Assembly: GCA_016789265.1 (NCBI GenBank)
Contig: JAEUQK010000018.1
Span: 186,001-250,000, forward strand
DNA from: Blastocatellia bacterium
GTDB taxonomy: Bacteria > Acidobacteriota > Blastocatellia > Pyrinomonadales > Pyrinomonadaceae
Direction of reading: 5' to 3'
DNA length: 64,000 bases
The position numbers and the translations under genes were made by a program. Positions 52,430 to 60,460 of the stretch are shown in pieces (within the stretch, counting starts at the first letter, position 1; every line of letters begins with the position of its first letter). The notes beneath the pieces are model-generated. The model saw nothing but the letters and a program-made list of their open reading frames with translations. It had not been told where the DNA came from and made no database searches.

Positions 52430-54868
52430 TCACTGACTTATCGCATTAAAGAACAGCGGAAATGTCGCCAGACTTTGCCCGCGGTATTGCGGGCGGAAGC
52501 CGAAGAGGACGATCTTTCCCTTCCCGACACTGACCTCGACGAGCGCGTCCTTTCCGGCGATCTTTTCGGCTCCGAGGGCCCAGCCGGAGAGCAGGATCTG
52601 CTTGGGGTCGGTCGGGTATTTTGCAATGACACGGATCTCTAGCTTTTGCCACGCGGTGAGGGACATCCCTGGACCTATGCCGCTTCCTTGCCCGGATAAC
52701 CGTTCAAACACCGGGCTGTTTTCGAACCAGGCGATCGATTGCTGCGGCATTCCTTTGGCGATCGGGTGGGTGGTGTCGAGTTCGGTTCGGAGGATCGAGC
52801 CGGGGATGTAGAACTGTTTTCGGTCGAGGCCTTTTACGACGTTGCGGATGGGCAGGTTAAATTGCTCTATCGCAAACTCCGTCGAGCGGTTAAGAAACAC
52901 AAGCGTGCCGCCCGACTCGACAAACTTCTTCAGATTCTCAACGCCTTCTTTGCCCACGCCGCCCGTGTACTCATCCGGCATCGCGCCTTTTGCATAGCCG
53001 TTGAGGATCTGGTTGGGCGATTGGTCGGGGAAGATGAGCGTCTGATATTTGGCCGGTGCTCCTCGTCCACTCGTTACATCGGCCGCAGTTCGTTTTGGCG
53101 GAACTTTCTGTTCAAGACTATTGCCTCTAACCTCGTTAGAGCTAACGCTTTCAAACTCACTGCACGACCTCTTTTCGAAAATCCAGCGGGTCCAACCCTC
53201 ATCCATAGAGGGCGTTGCTGATTTATAAAGACCAATTTTATTTTGCGAACCAAGCAGACAATCACCGCGCCCATAAAGAACCTTAGCTTTAGATAGCTCT
53301 TTCAAGTTTTTATACGAGTGAATAGGTTCGATCGGAACATTGAACAGCAGCGGTAGAGTGTGAGAGGTTACGTCATAAGGTTGAATCGGATGGCCACTTT
53401 CGTCGAGCAGTTGCGGGTATTCCTGCACCTCCATCAAAGCTTTCGCGAAAGCTCCGTAAGGTTGGTCTAGTCCAACGAGAACTGTTTCGGACGGATATGT
53501 TCCATCGCCAGCTTTTGTTGTCTTCTGGTTCGCCTCAAAACCATATTGAACCCCACCACGCTCAAGAATCCTCAAAAGCGGCTCGGGGTCGCCCTCAAGT
53601 TTGATTCGGTATCCGAGCAGTTCACCTTCTTTCCTGGCCCTCACGGCTTCTTTCCCGATCTCATAAAACCTCGAGAGCCATTTTTCTCGGTTGTCGGCGG
53701 CGTGGTTCATGAGGGCGAAGGCTGCGGTGGTCATGTAGTCGGTGATGTTGCGGAGCTTCCATTCGCCTCCTTTCCAGAGAGGGCCGAAGTTGGCGGATTC
53801 TTTTTTGGGGTCGTAGGCGTCATCGGCGGGGACGCGGAGATTTTCGTACTTTACATTCACCGGCGTTGCGAGGCGCGCCGAGGCGGTTTCGCTCAGGATG
53901 CGGACGCCGCCGTGGTAGTGCGAATAGGCGCGTGCCGGCGTCCAGGCGTCGTAGGTCGAGTTTGTCGTGATGCCCTGATAGCCGAGGCCGCGTAAGGATG
54001 TTGCCATGTAATTACCCAGCTCGGTGTAACCCTCGACGATCTGTTTCGGCACGTTCGGCTCGACGGGCTGCATATACGGCGGGAGGAAAAGCCGCGAGCC
54101 GTTTTGGCCTTGCTGGTGGATGTCGTGGACGATCTGCGGGTGCCAGACGTTGTGGATCTTATCGACGGTGAGCTGCGTCTCGACCTGCGTAAAGGCGTAC
54201 CAGTCGCGGTTGTTGTCGTGGCCGACGTACTTGTGATAAAGCTCCGGCGGATCGGTGCCTTCGTACGGCGTCCCGAGCGTTTTGTCGTACCAGTTTTTGA
54301 CGATATCAACGCCGTCAGGATTTAGTGACGGCACTAGAAGAATGATCGTGTTATCGAGGATCTTCCTGACGTCAGGGTGCGGGGCGAGGGCCAGTTGATA
54401 CGCGATCAGCAACGACGAGAGCGTCGAACCGACCTCGGTCGAGTGAATGCCGCAGGTTATCAGGACGATGGTCTTGCCTTGCTTGATCAACTGCCGCGCG
54501 GCCGCGTCACTGCTCTTGATCTTGCGTGGGTCCGCGAGCTTGTCGTTGATCGCCTTGTACTTTTCGAGTTGCCGCAGATTCTCAGGGCTCGATATCGTCG
54601 CGTAAACGAACGGTGCACCCATCGTCGTCTTGCCGATCTCTTCGAACTTCACGCGGTCGCTTGCCGCGTCCAGCTTTTTGAAATAATCAACGATCTGCGC
54701 CCAACTGGCGAGTTTTCGGTCGTCGCCAGGCGTGAAGCCGAGCGTGTCTTTCGGCGAAGGGACCGTTTGGCCTAACGCCGTAAAACAAAACGCCAAGATC
54801 ACCCAAAGACGCAGCGGCCGAAGGGCGGTCAAACTGTACAGACGCGACGGAGTGGAGCGGTTTTTCAT
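52430..54868 (-). CDS. Secreted M14 family zinc carboxypeptidase
   Basis: About 812 residues with a signal peptide (LWVILAFCFTALGQ) and an M14 catalytic domain: zinc ligands H142 and E145 in CGIHSTEVGST, NPDGVDIVKNWYDK and a later His in VHDIHQQG. The C-terminal half is a long extension with GAT-like beta domains, as in acidobacterial 'M14 peptidases' of 800-900 residues. The ATG at 54868 is selected because the upstream 45 codons of the open frame lack a signal peptide and have poor coding quality. At residues about 565-602 lies a basic polar insert that seems foreign (see separate entry). Confidence 0.92.
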   Translation of the reverse strand: MKNRSTPSRLYSLTALRPLRLWVILAFCFTALGQTVPSPKDTLGFTPGDDRKLASWAQIVDYFKKLDAASDRVKFEEIGKTTMGAPFVYATISSPENLRQLEKYKAINDKLADPRKIKSSDAAARQLIKQGKTIVLITCGIHSTEVGSTLSSLLIAYQLALAPHPDVRKILDNTIILLVPSLNPDGVDIVKNWYDKTLGTPYEGTDPPELYHKYVGHDNNRDWYAFTQVETQLTVDKIHNVWHPQIVHDIHQQGQNGSRLFLPPYMQPVEPNVPKQIVEGYTELGNYMATSLRGLGYQGITTNSTYDAWTPARAYSHYHGGVRILSETASARLATPVNVKYENLRVPADDAYDPKKESANFGPLWKGGEWKLRNITDYMTTAAFALMNHAADNREKWLSRFYEIGKEAVRARKEGELLGYRIKLEGDPEPLLRILERGGVQYGFEANQKTTKAGDGTYPSETVLVGLDQPYGAFAKALMEVQEYPQLLDESGHPIQPYDVTSHTLPLLFNVPIEPIHSYKNLKELSKAKVLYGRGDCLLGSQNKIGLYKSATPSMDEGWTRWIFEKRSCSEFESVSSNEVRGNSLEQKVPPKRTAADVTSGRGAPAKYQTLIFPDQSPNQILNGYAKGAMPDEYTGGVGKEGVENLKKFVESGGTLVFLNRSTEFAIEQFNLPIRNVVKGLDRKQFYIPGSILRTELDTTHPIAKGMPQQSIAWFENSPVFERLSGQGSGIGPGMSLTAWQKLEIRVIAKYPTDPKQILLSGWALGAEKIAGKDALVEVSVGKGKIVLFGFRPQYRGQSLATFPLFFNAISQ
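53060..53175 (-). other. In-frame insert in the M14 peptidase gene
   Basis: The segment encodes SNEVRGNSLEQKVPPKR followed by TAADVTSGRGA, basic and polar, between WIFEK and YQTLIFPDQ where the domain would normally continue directly. The DNA has a perfect small hairpin (TCTAACctcGTTAGA at 53126-53140) and differs in composition from both sides. It looks like a short repeat element inserted in frame, but I find no second copy in this window. Confidence 0.45.
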
Positions 54869-55092
54869 TTGATCTTTTTTCACTACACGGATCAGTAAGT
54901 TTAACACGACCGGAGTGGTGCTCATCCTGCCCGCTTTGGCCGCCTGGACGGCGGCCGCTCGGGTAATTGCCTTTTTCGCCGATGCAAGGTACATTTCAGG
55001 CATAACTTTCCCTGCGGATTCCCGATATTTCCTATCTTTCGGGCGGCCGTAATGAGCAATTCGTCTACCAAAAAATCAGGAGAACTTAAAGG

Positions 55093-57432
55093 ATGAAAAA
55101 TCCGTTTCTCGAGAACTTTAAACCGTACATTCCGGCGTCGGTTATGAATCTGCGTGAGTTGACCGCCTTTCCTCTTGCGGTCGGAACGCTTTTGGGCATT
55201 ATCTTTGGCGCATCGTCGCTATATCTCGTGCTGAAAACGGGACTGACGGTTTCGGCGTCGATACCGGTCGCCGTGATCGCGATCACTCTGTTCAGATTGA
55301 TGTCCAAAATGGGAGCACGCGACGCTACGATCCTTGAATCGAACGTAATGCAGACCGCCGGTTCGGCCGGCGAATCGATAGCGTTCGGCGTGGGCGTTAC
55401 GATGCCCGCGATATTGATACTTGGATTCGATCTTGAGATCTGGCGGGTCACGCTCGTTGCGGTTCTCGGCGGCTTGCTCGGGATACTGATGATGATCCCG
55501 CTGCGGCGTGCGCTGATCAAGGACCAACACGGATTGCTTAAGTATCCGGAGGGAACGGCTTGTGCACAGGTGCTGATCGCCGGTGCGTCGAAAGAATCTC
55601 GTGACGCTGCGCATGCGGGCGGCGGTGAAGCGGCGAGCGACTCCGAGGTTCTCCATCGCGGAAAGATCATCGCAGCCGGTTTCGGGCTTGGGTTCATTTA
55701 CAAATCCGTAATGGACGTCTTTAGTGCGTGGAATCCCGAGCCCGGAAAGGAACTGCCCGATAATTTCCTCAAGGGCGGATCGGTCCACCTTGAAAATAAC
55801 CCGGCACTGCTCGGCGTCGGTTATATTATCGGACCGTATATTTCGGCGATCATGCTCGGCGGCGGCATCTTGTCGTATCTGGTGCTGATACCGCTGATCA
55901 AATATTTTGGCGAGGCATTGACCGATCCGCTCGCACCTGCCGTCGGCAACACCATCGCAAAAATGTCGCCGGGACAGATCCGCGGTGAGTACATATTGTA
56001 CATTGGTGCGGGTGCGGTTACCGCCGCGGGCATCATCTCGCTCGGGCGTTCGCTGCCGACGATCTGGCATGGATTGAAATCAGGCCTCGCCGATCTTCGC
56101 GGAGGAGGCAACGGTGAAAACGGTGAAAAACTGCCGCGTACCGACCAGGACCTTTCGATGAAATGGGTCATCGTCGGCGTGATCGTGCTTTTGGCAGGAA
56201 TTCTGCTTTCGCCGCAATTGGGCCTGAGCATCTTTGAGCACCCGTTCGTTTCCGTAATGGGAGCGATCCTCATCATTATTCTCGGCTTCTTGTTCGTCAC
56301 CGTTTCGTCACGCCTGACGGGCGAGGTCGGTTCGTCGTCAAACCCGATCTCGGGAATGACCGTGGCAACGCTTTTGTTCACCTGTCTCGTATTTTTAGCC
56401 CTCGGCTGGACCGCTCCCGATCCGTATTTTGTGACAGCACTCTCTATCGGCGGTATCGTCTGTATCGCCGCTTCGAACGGCGGCACGACGTCACAGGATC
56501 TTAAGACCGGTTTCCTGGTCGGCGGAACTCCTCGGCGGCAGCAGATCGCGATCCTCGTTGGAGCCCTTGCATCCGCGTTGATCCTTGGACCTTTGCTTCT
56601 TTATTTGAACACCGGCGGAACTTACTATCAGAAAGTCGCCGCGACCGAATTTCCGGCCGGATTTTCGGTGACCGAGGACAAACTCTTCCGCGAACACGGT
56701 CAGATCAAACGTGAAAACGTTCACACCGGCGAATTTGCTTCGGACACAACGACCTACGCAGTCTGGCAAAACACCGACCCGAAAAATGGTCAGATCGGTA
56801 AGTATCTTGTCGACCCGCAGGGCCGTCCGGTCTATCTTGTCGATCCGGCGATCAACGGAGCGATCAAGGAAGACTCACACGGCAATAAGCTGACGCGTTA
56901 CGATGCTCCAAAGGCGACGCTGATGAGTTACATCATCAAAGGCGTATTGGGACAGGATCTTCCTTGGGGATTGGTGCTTATCGGGGCGATGATCGCGATA
57001 ATGCTTGAAATAGTCGGGGTGCCGTCTCTTGCGTTCGCTGTGGGGCTTTATCTGCCGATCGCGACATCGGCTCCCATCTTTGTCGGCGGTGTCGTTCGTA
57101 AGATCGTGGACATCTACCTTAAAAAGAAACTTGCTGCAAAGAACCTGACAGAAGACGAGATCGTCGCTGAGACCGATAAATCTCACGGCGTACTTATGGC
57201 TTCGGGTTATATTGCCGGCGGTGCGATAGCGGGTATTCTGATCGCGATCTTCGCCGTGGTGCCTTGGCTGAAGGACATTCAAGATTCCACCGCCGCCTGG
57301 GCCAAGGTAAATAACCCGTTCTTTGAGGGCAGTCAGGCATGGTGGCTCGGTGCAATTCCGTTCATGATACTTGCGGTCATACTCTATTTTGTCGGCCGCG
57401 AAAAGCTTATGAAGGGCGAAAGCACGGAATAG
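55093..57432 (+). CDS. OPT family oligopeptide transporter
   Basis: The 779-residue membrane protein has about 14-16 predicted helices. The N-terminus ELTAFPLAVGTLLGIIFGASSLYL, in overlapping parts, and NVMQTAGSAGESIAFGVG, with KYPEGTACAQVL, are typical of bacterial OPT transporters, which move oligopeptides or metal chelates by proton symport. A periplasmic/extracellular loop of about 130 residues (roughly 515-640) separates the two halves and is longer than in many members. AGGAGA precedes the ATG by about 12 bases. A terminator follows. Confidence 0.94.
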   Translation: MKNPFLENFKPYIPASVMNLRELTAFPLAVGTLLGIIFGASSLYLVLKTGLTVSASIPVAVIAITLFRLMSKMGARDATILESNVMQTAGSAGESIAFGVGVTMPAILILGFDLEIWRVTLVAVLGGLLGILMMIPLRRALIKDQHGLLKYPEGTACAQVLIAGASKESRDAAHAGGGEAASDSEVLHRGKIIAAGFGLGFIYKSVMDVFSAWNPEPGKELPDNFLKGGSVHLENNPALLGVGYIIGPYISAIMLGGGILSYLVLIPLIKYFGEALTDPLAPAVGNTIAKMSPGQIRGEYILYIGAGAVTAAGIISLGRSLPTIWHGLKSGLADLRGGGNGENGEKLPRTDQDLSMKWVIVGVIVLLAGILLSPQLGLSIFEHPFVSVMGAILIIILGFLFVTVSSRLTGEVGSSSNPISGMTVATLLFTCLVFLALGWTAPDPYFVTALSIGGIVCIAASNGGTTSQDLKTGFLVGGTPRRQQIAILVGALASALILGPLLLYLNTGGTYYQKVAATEFPAGFSVTEDKLFREHGQIKRENVHTGEFASDTTTYAVWQNTDPKNGQIGKYLVDPQGRPVYLVDPAINGAIKEDSHGNKLTRYDAPKATLMSYIIKGVLGQDLPWGLVLIGAMIAIMLEIVGVPSLAFAVGLYLPIATSAPIFVGGVVRKIVDIYLKKKLAAKNLTEDEIVAETDKSHGVLMASGYIAGGAIAGILIAIFAVVPWLKDIQDSTAAWAKVNNPFFEGSQAWWLGAIPFMILAVILYFVGREKLMKGESTE

Positions 57433-57483
57433 CCGGTTCGGGCACATCGACCGATTCGGAAAAAATTTGTTTTCCATTTTTTA

Positions 57484-57523
57484 AAAGACACGCTATACTG
57501 CATTTTGGCGTGTCTTTATTTTG
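57484..57523 (+). terminator. Rho-independent terminator after the OPT transporter
   Basis: Perfect 10-bp arms AAAGACACGC/GCGTGTCTTT around a 14-base loop, followed by TATTTTG, about 50 bases after the transporter stop. Confidence 0.85.
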
Positions 57524-57590
57524 TGCCCCGGCACGCAGTCCATCTGGGGCATCTTCTTTACTCTCTCGATCCCATAGGGTTAACAATTTG

Positions 57591-58469
57591 ATGTATCGCG
57601 GGTTTTTGATGTCAGGCTTTTTCCTTTGTGTATCAACCCTTTTGGCCGTCTTAGGCGGCGGATGTTCTACTGAGGCTGCGAAACCGCAGGCGGAAACTGT
57701 AAAACCACCGGTGAGTGGGGCAAACTCTGCCGTTTCATCATCAGCACCTGCAACCTCCATACAGATCACAGCCGGTTCGCCCGCCGATACTGTCAGGGCG
57801 TTTTACACAAGACTTCGAGAAAAGAAGTTTCGCGAGGCGATTTTTCTAACGAATCTGCGGCCTGCTATCGAGGGATTGACCGACACGGAATTAAAGGATT
57901 TTCAGGTCGATTTTGAGGTGATCGCAAACAAGATCCCGGCCGAGGTCACCATCAATGGAGAGATCGTTTCCGGCGAAAGAGCGACCGTTACGGCAAGTCT
58001 CCCCGGTGAAGATCCGAACAAACTTGAGACGCAGCAGATCGAACTTAGAAAGGAAGGCGACATTTGGGTCATCTTAACCGTTGACGAGTCGTCGGAAGCA
58101 AGGATCAAGAAAGAAGGTAAGAACTATTTTTACGTGCTTCGCATCGAAACTCATGAGGACGAGGCAAGAGACATGCTTGACCGCATCGCCAAGGCCCAGC
58201 TTGTGTTTTCAGCTCAGAATGGCGGCTCATTTGGCGAGATAGACCAGTTAGTAAATGCAGGAATATTGCCCGAAGACGTGAAGACGTCCGTTTCAACGGG
58301 TTACAATTATGCGGTCACGCTGCTAGAGGACAAGAAGGTTTATGCTGCCTCGGCAACGCCCGCGGAATACGGACGATCGGGAAGGCTCTCATTTGTGCTG
58401 AAGTCAGACGGCAGATCGACGCCGAGGATAAGCAGCAAGGACAACGGCGGGAAACCGCTGGAGAAGTAA
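57591..58469 (+). CDS. Lipoprotein with DUF4878-like and pilin-like C-terminal parts
   Basis: About 292 residues. The start gives a hydrophobic segment ending LAVLGGGC, a lipobox-like site, so the mature protein is probably lipid-anchored. A Thr/Ser/Ala/Pro linker leads to a domain with SPADTVRAFYTRLREKKFREA (DUF4878/NTF2-like) and then beta strands. The C-terminal 90 residues, with AKAQLVFSAQNGGSFGEIDQLV and VNAGILPEDV, look like the globular part of type II/IV pseudopilins found in Acidobacteriota proteins. An alternative start is the ATG at 57609. Confidence 0.7.
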   Translation: MYRGFLMSGFFLCVSTLLAVLGGGCSTEAAKPQAETVKPPVSGANSAVSSSAPATSIQITAGSPADTVRAFYTRLREKKFREAIFLTNLRPAIEGLTDTELKDFQVDFEVIANKIPAEVTINGEIVSGERATVTASLPGEDPNKLETQQIELRKEGDIWVILTVDESSEARIKKEGKNYFYVLRIETHEDEARDMLDRIAKAQLVFSAQNGGSFGEIDQLVNAGILPEDVKTSVSTGYNYAVTLLEDKKVYAASATPAEYGRSGRLSFVLKSDGRSTPRISSKDNGGKPLEK

Positions 58470-58538
58470 AATCGCTGTTACATTGGACCCCAAGCCCTTT
58501 GACTCTCCGGCGATCTTACATTTTTATCATCCGAGGAA

Positions 58539-59006
58539 ATGATAAGGTCAATAGTTACAAAGATAACCGGCTTGATCGCAGAGCGTTCCCACTCGCCTCG
58601 ACGAAAATTTGAAGCGCCGATACGTATTTCCTTCGAGCCGCTCAATCTCGCCGGCATTCACATCTCCTCAGCCGAAGGTATTTACATGTCCGGCGAAACC
58701 GTCGATCTGAGTAAGACCGGTATCGCGTTCATGGCGTCGGCCATCAGGTTGAAGGAGAACTACCTCGTCGGACACGAACGCGTTTTAAATGTTGAGATCG
58801 ATCTGCCGGGCGGCAAGGTGCGGATGCAGGTAGTTGGCCGCCGATATGAGCGGGACCCGGGACATATGTCCACAGAAAAGTATCTAGTCGGGTGCGAGAT
58901 CGTTAACATGTCGAAACAGGACCGCGACGCGTATTTCCAGTTCCTGAGATATGGCGGAAAACGCCGGGGAGCTACGTCTCCCAGTTTGGAACTTGGCGGG
59001 AGCTAA
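58539..59006 (+). CDS. PilZ domain protein
   Basis: The 155-residue protein has the PilZ pattern RRKFEAPIRISFEPL (RxxxR-like) and DLSKTGIAFMA (D/NxSxxG) separated by about 50 residues, which is longer than usual. PilZ domains bind cyclic di-GMP, often to control motility, polysaccharide or secretion. The protein is small and soluble, probably an adaptor. GAGG lies just upstream of the ATG and a strong terminator follows. Confidence 0.8.
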   Translation: MIRSIVTKITGLIAERSHSPRRKFEAPIRISFEPLNLAGIHISSAEGIYMSGETVDLSKTGIAFMASAIRLKENYLVGHERVLNVEIDLPGGKVRMQVVGRRYERDPGHMSTEKYLVGCEIVNMSKQDRDAYFQFLRYGGKRRGATSPSLELGGS

Positions 59007-59027
59007 AAACTGATCACATGATGAACG

Positions 59028-59057
59028 AAGCGTCGGAATTATGGCCGACGCTTTTTT
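59028..59057 (+). terminator. Rho-independent terminator after the PilZ gene
   Basis: Arms AAGCGTCGG/CCGACGCTT with an 8-base loop are followed by a run of Ts. It lies just before the oxidoreductase gene and supports starting that gene after it, at 59088. Confidence 0.9.
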
Positions 59058-59087
59058 GTTTTAATGCCAGCGGATAGAATCGAGAAC

Positions 59088-60167
59088 ATGAGCAATAAAG
59101 TTGGGATCGGTGTTATCGGAACCGGATTTGCGCGAAAGGTGCAATTGCCGGCGTTTGCGAATTGTGAAGGGGCAGAAATTGTGTCCATTGCGAGCGGGTC
59201 TCTCGCAAACGCTAAATCGGCGGCAAGGGAATTTGATGCCGAACATTTTACCGCGGATTGGCGAGAGACGGTCTCGCATCCCGGCGTCGATCTGGTCTGC
59301 ATGACTACACCGCCAAACCTGCATCGGGAGATGGTCTTGTTCGCACTGGACAACCAAAGGCACATCATCGCAGAAAAACCAATGGCGATGAATGCCGCCG
59401 AAGCAGAGGAAATGAAACAGGCGGCCGACGACACGAATGTTTTGGCGTTGATCGACCACGAACTACGGTTTCAGCCCGGACGGCAACGGGCGTACGCAAT
59501 GATCCGCGATGGCCAAATTGGAAGGATACGACACGCGAAATACAATTTCCGAGCACCTCACCGAGGCGATGGGAGCCTGCCGTGGAACTGGTGGTCCGAC
59601 GTCGAGCAGGGCGGCGGAGCGTTGGGAGCGATCAATTCGCATATCATCGATTCTTTCAATTGGTTTCTCGGCAACGAGATATCGAGCGTATTCTGCCAAC
59701 TCCAGACCCACGTCAAACGGCGGCCGTTCGAAGACGGGCTTCGGGAGGTGACGACTGACGACGAGGCCAACATGATCGTGCGGTTTGCCGATGGTGAGTT
59801 AACTGACGACGCGACCGGACTGGTCTCGGTGTCGATGGTCGAGCAGCCTGAATACCTGAACCGGATAGAGTTTTTTGGAACCGAAGGTGCGATTCGCATC
59901 GATCATCGCGGGGAACTATTTACCGGAAAGAACGGCGACGCAGAGTGGACGGCGATAGATGTCGATCTCGGCTCTCCGATAGCGGGAGCCGCCGATACAG
60001 GTTTCTCGCGAGCATTCAATCTGTTTGCTCCGCGAATTATTGACGCGATGATCAAAGGCGAAAACTACATCGAACACGCCGCGACTTTCGAAGACGGCCT
60101 CAAGGTTCAGCGGGTTTTGGATGCGGCTCGGGAGTCGAACGCGACCGGTCGAATGATAATGCTCTGA
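59088..60167 (+). CDS. Gfo/Idh/MocA family NAD(P)-dependent oxidoreductase
   Basis: About 359 residues with an N-terminal Rossmann fold (VGIGVIGTGFARKVQLPAF), the EKPMAMNAAEAEEM loop holding the conserved EKP lysine, and the C-terminal domain with GGGALGAINSHIIDSFNWF and its catalytic-type His. These enzymes oxidise or reduce sugars, inositols or related compounds; the substrate is not evident from the context. The ATG at 59088 is used because the one at 59064 falls in the T-tract of the preceding terminator. Confidence 0.92.
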   Translation: MSNKVGIGVIGTGFARKVQLPAFANCEGAEIVSIASGSLANAKSAAREFDAEHFTADWRETVSHPGVDLVCMTTPPNLHREMVLFALDNQRHIIAEKPMAMNAAEAEEMKQAADDTNVLALIDHELRFQPGRQRAYAMIRDGQIGRIRHAKYNFRAPHRGDGSLPWNWWSDVEQGGGALGAINSHIIDSFNWFLGNEISSVFCQLQTHVKRRPFEDGLREVTTDDEANMIVRFADGELTDDATGLVSVSMVEQPEYLNRIEFFGTEGAIRIDHRGELFTGKNGDAEWTAIDVDLGSPIAGAADTGFSRAFNLFAPRIIDAMIKGENYIEHAATFEDGLKVQRVLDAARESNATGRMIML

Positions 60168-60297
60168 TAAATGCAGCACTCGTCGCGCGGAAATGGGTGC
60201 CCATGGTTTGATCAAAACTACCCAAGAGATGTCCGTTTAGGTGAAAATTAGCAAACTAAGCTACCCAAATGGGCGGTGAAATGGAAAGTCTTTCGGA

Positions 60298-60363
60298 TTA
60301 TTCTCTTGACAGTTGATTGATAACCGAAGCGAGGCCGCAAATTAGGGCAATTAGTTTACTCAT
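60298..60363 (-). CDS. Candidate 21-residue small protein
   Basis: Short frame MSKLIALICGLASVINQLSRE with a hydrophobic N-terminal half, preceded by a very good ribosome binding site (GGGGAAGGAAAA ending at the ATG). It lies in the 291-base gap between the oxidoreductase and the S9 peptidase, oriented like the peptidase but beyond its terminator. No homolog is known to me. The short length and lack of comparative data keep the call tentative. Confidence 0.35.
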   Translation of the reverse strand: MSKLIALICGLASVINQLSRE

Positions 60364-60424
60364 TTTTCCTTCCCCTTATCCATCCAAATTTCCGCAAAGT
60401 CGGTTTCGCTAAGGCTTACAAAAA

Positions 60425-60460
60425 GCGGGTGGTCCGCAAATACCACCCGCATTATTTTTT
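60425..60460. terminator. Bidirectional terminator between oxidoreductase and S9 peptidase
   Basis: Perfect 9-bp arms GCGGGTGGT/ACCACCCGC with an 8-base loop, with A-run before and T-run after, so it can terminate both the plus-strand and the minus-strand genes, which converge here. Confidence 0.88.

Noticed and set aside
52600..54868. Plus-strand frames opposite the M14 gene as separate genes
   Set aside because: They have no conserved domain and the minus-strand frame carries the full M14 peptidase with signal peptide and zinc ligands.
59064..59087. Upstream ATG for the Gfo/Idh/MocA gene
   Set aside because: It lies just past the T-tract of a strong terminator with no ribosome binding site, so the ATG at 59088 is more likely.
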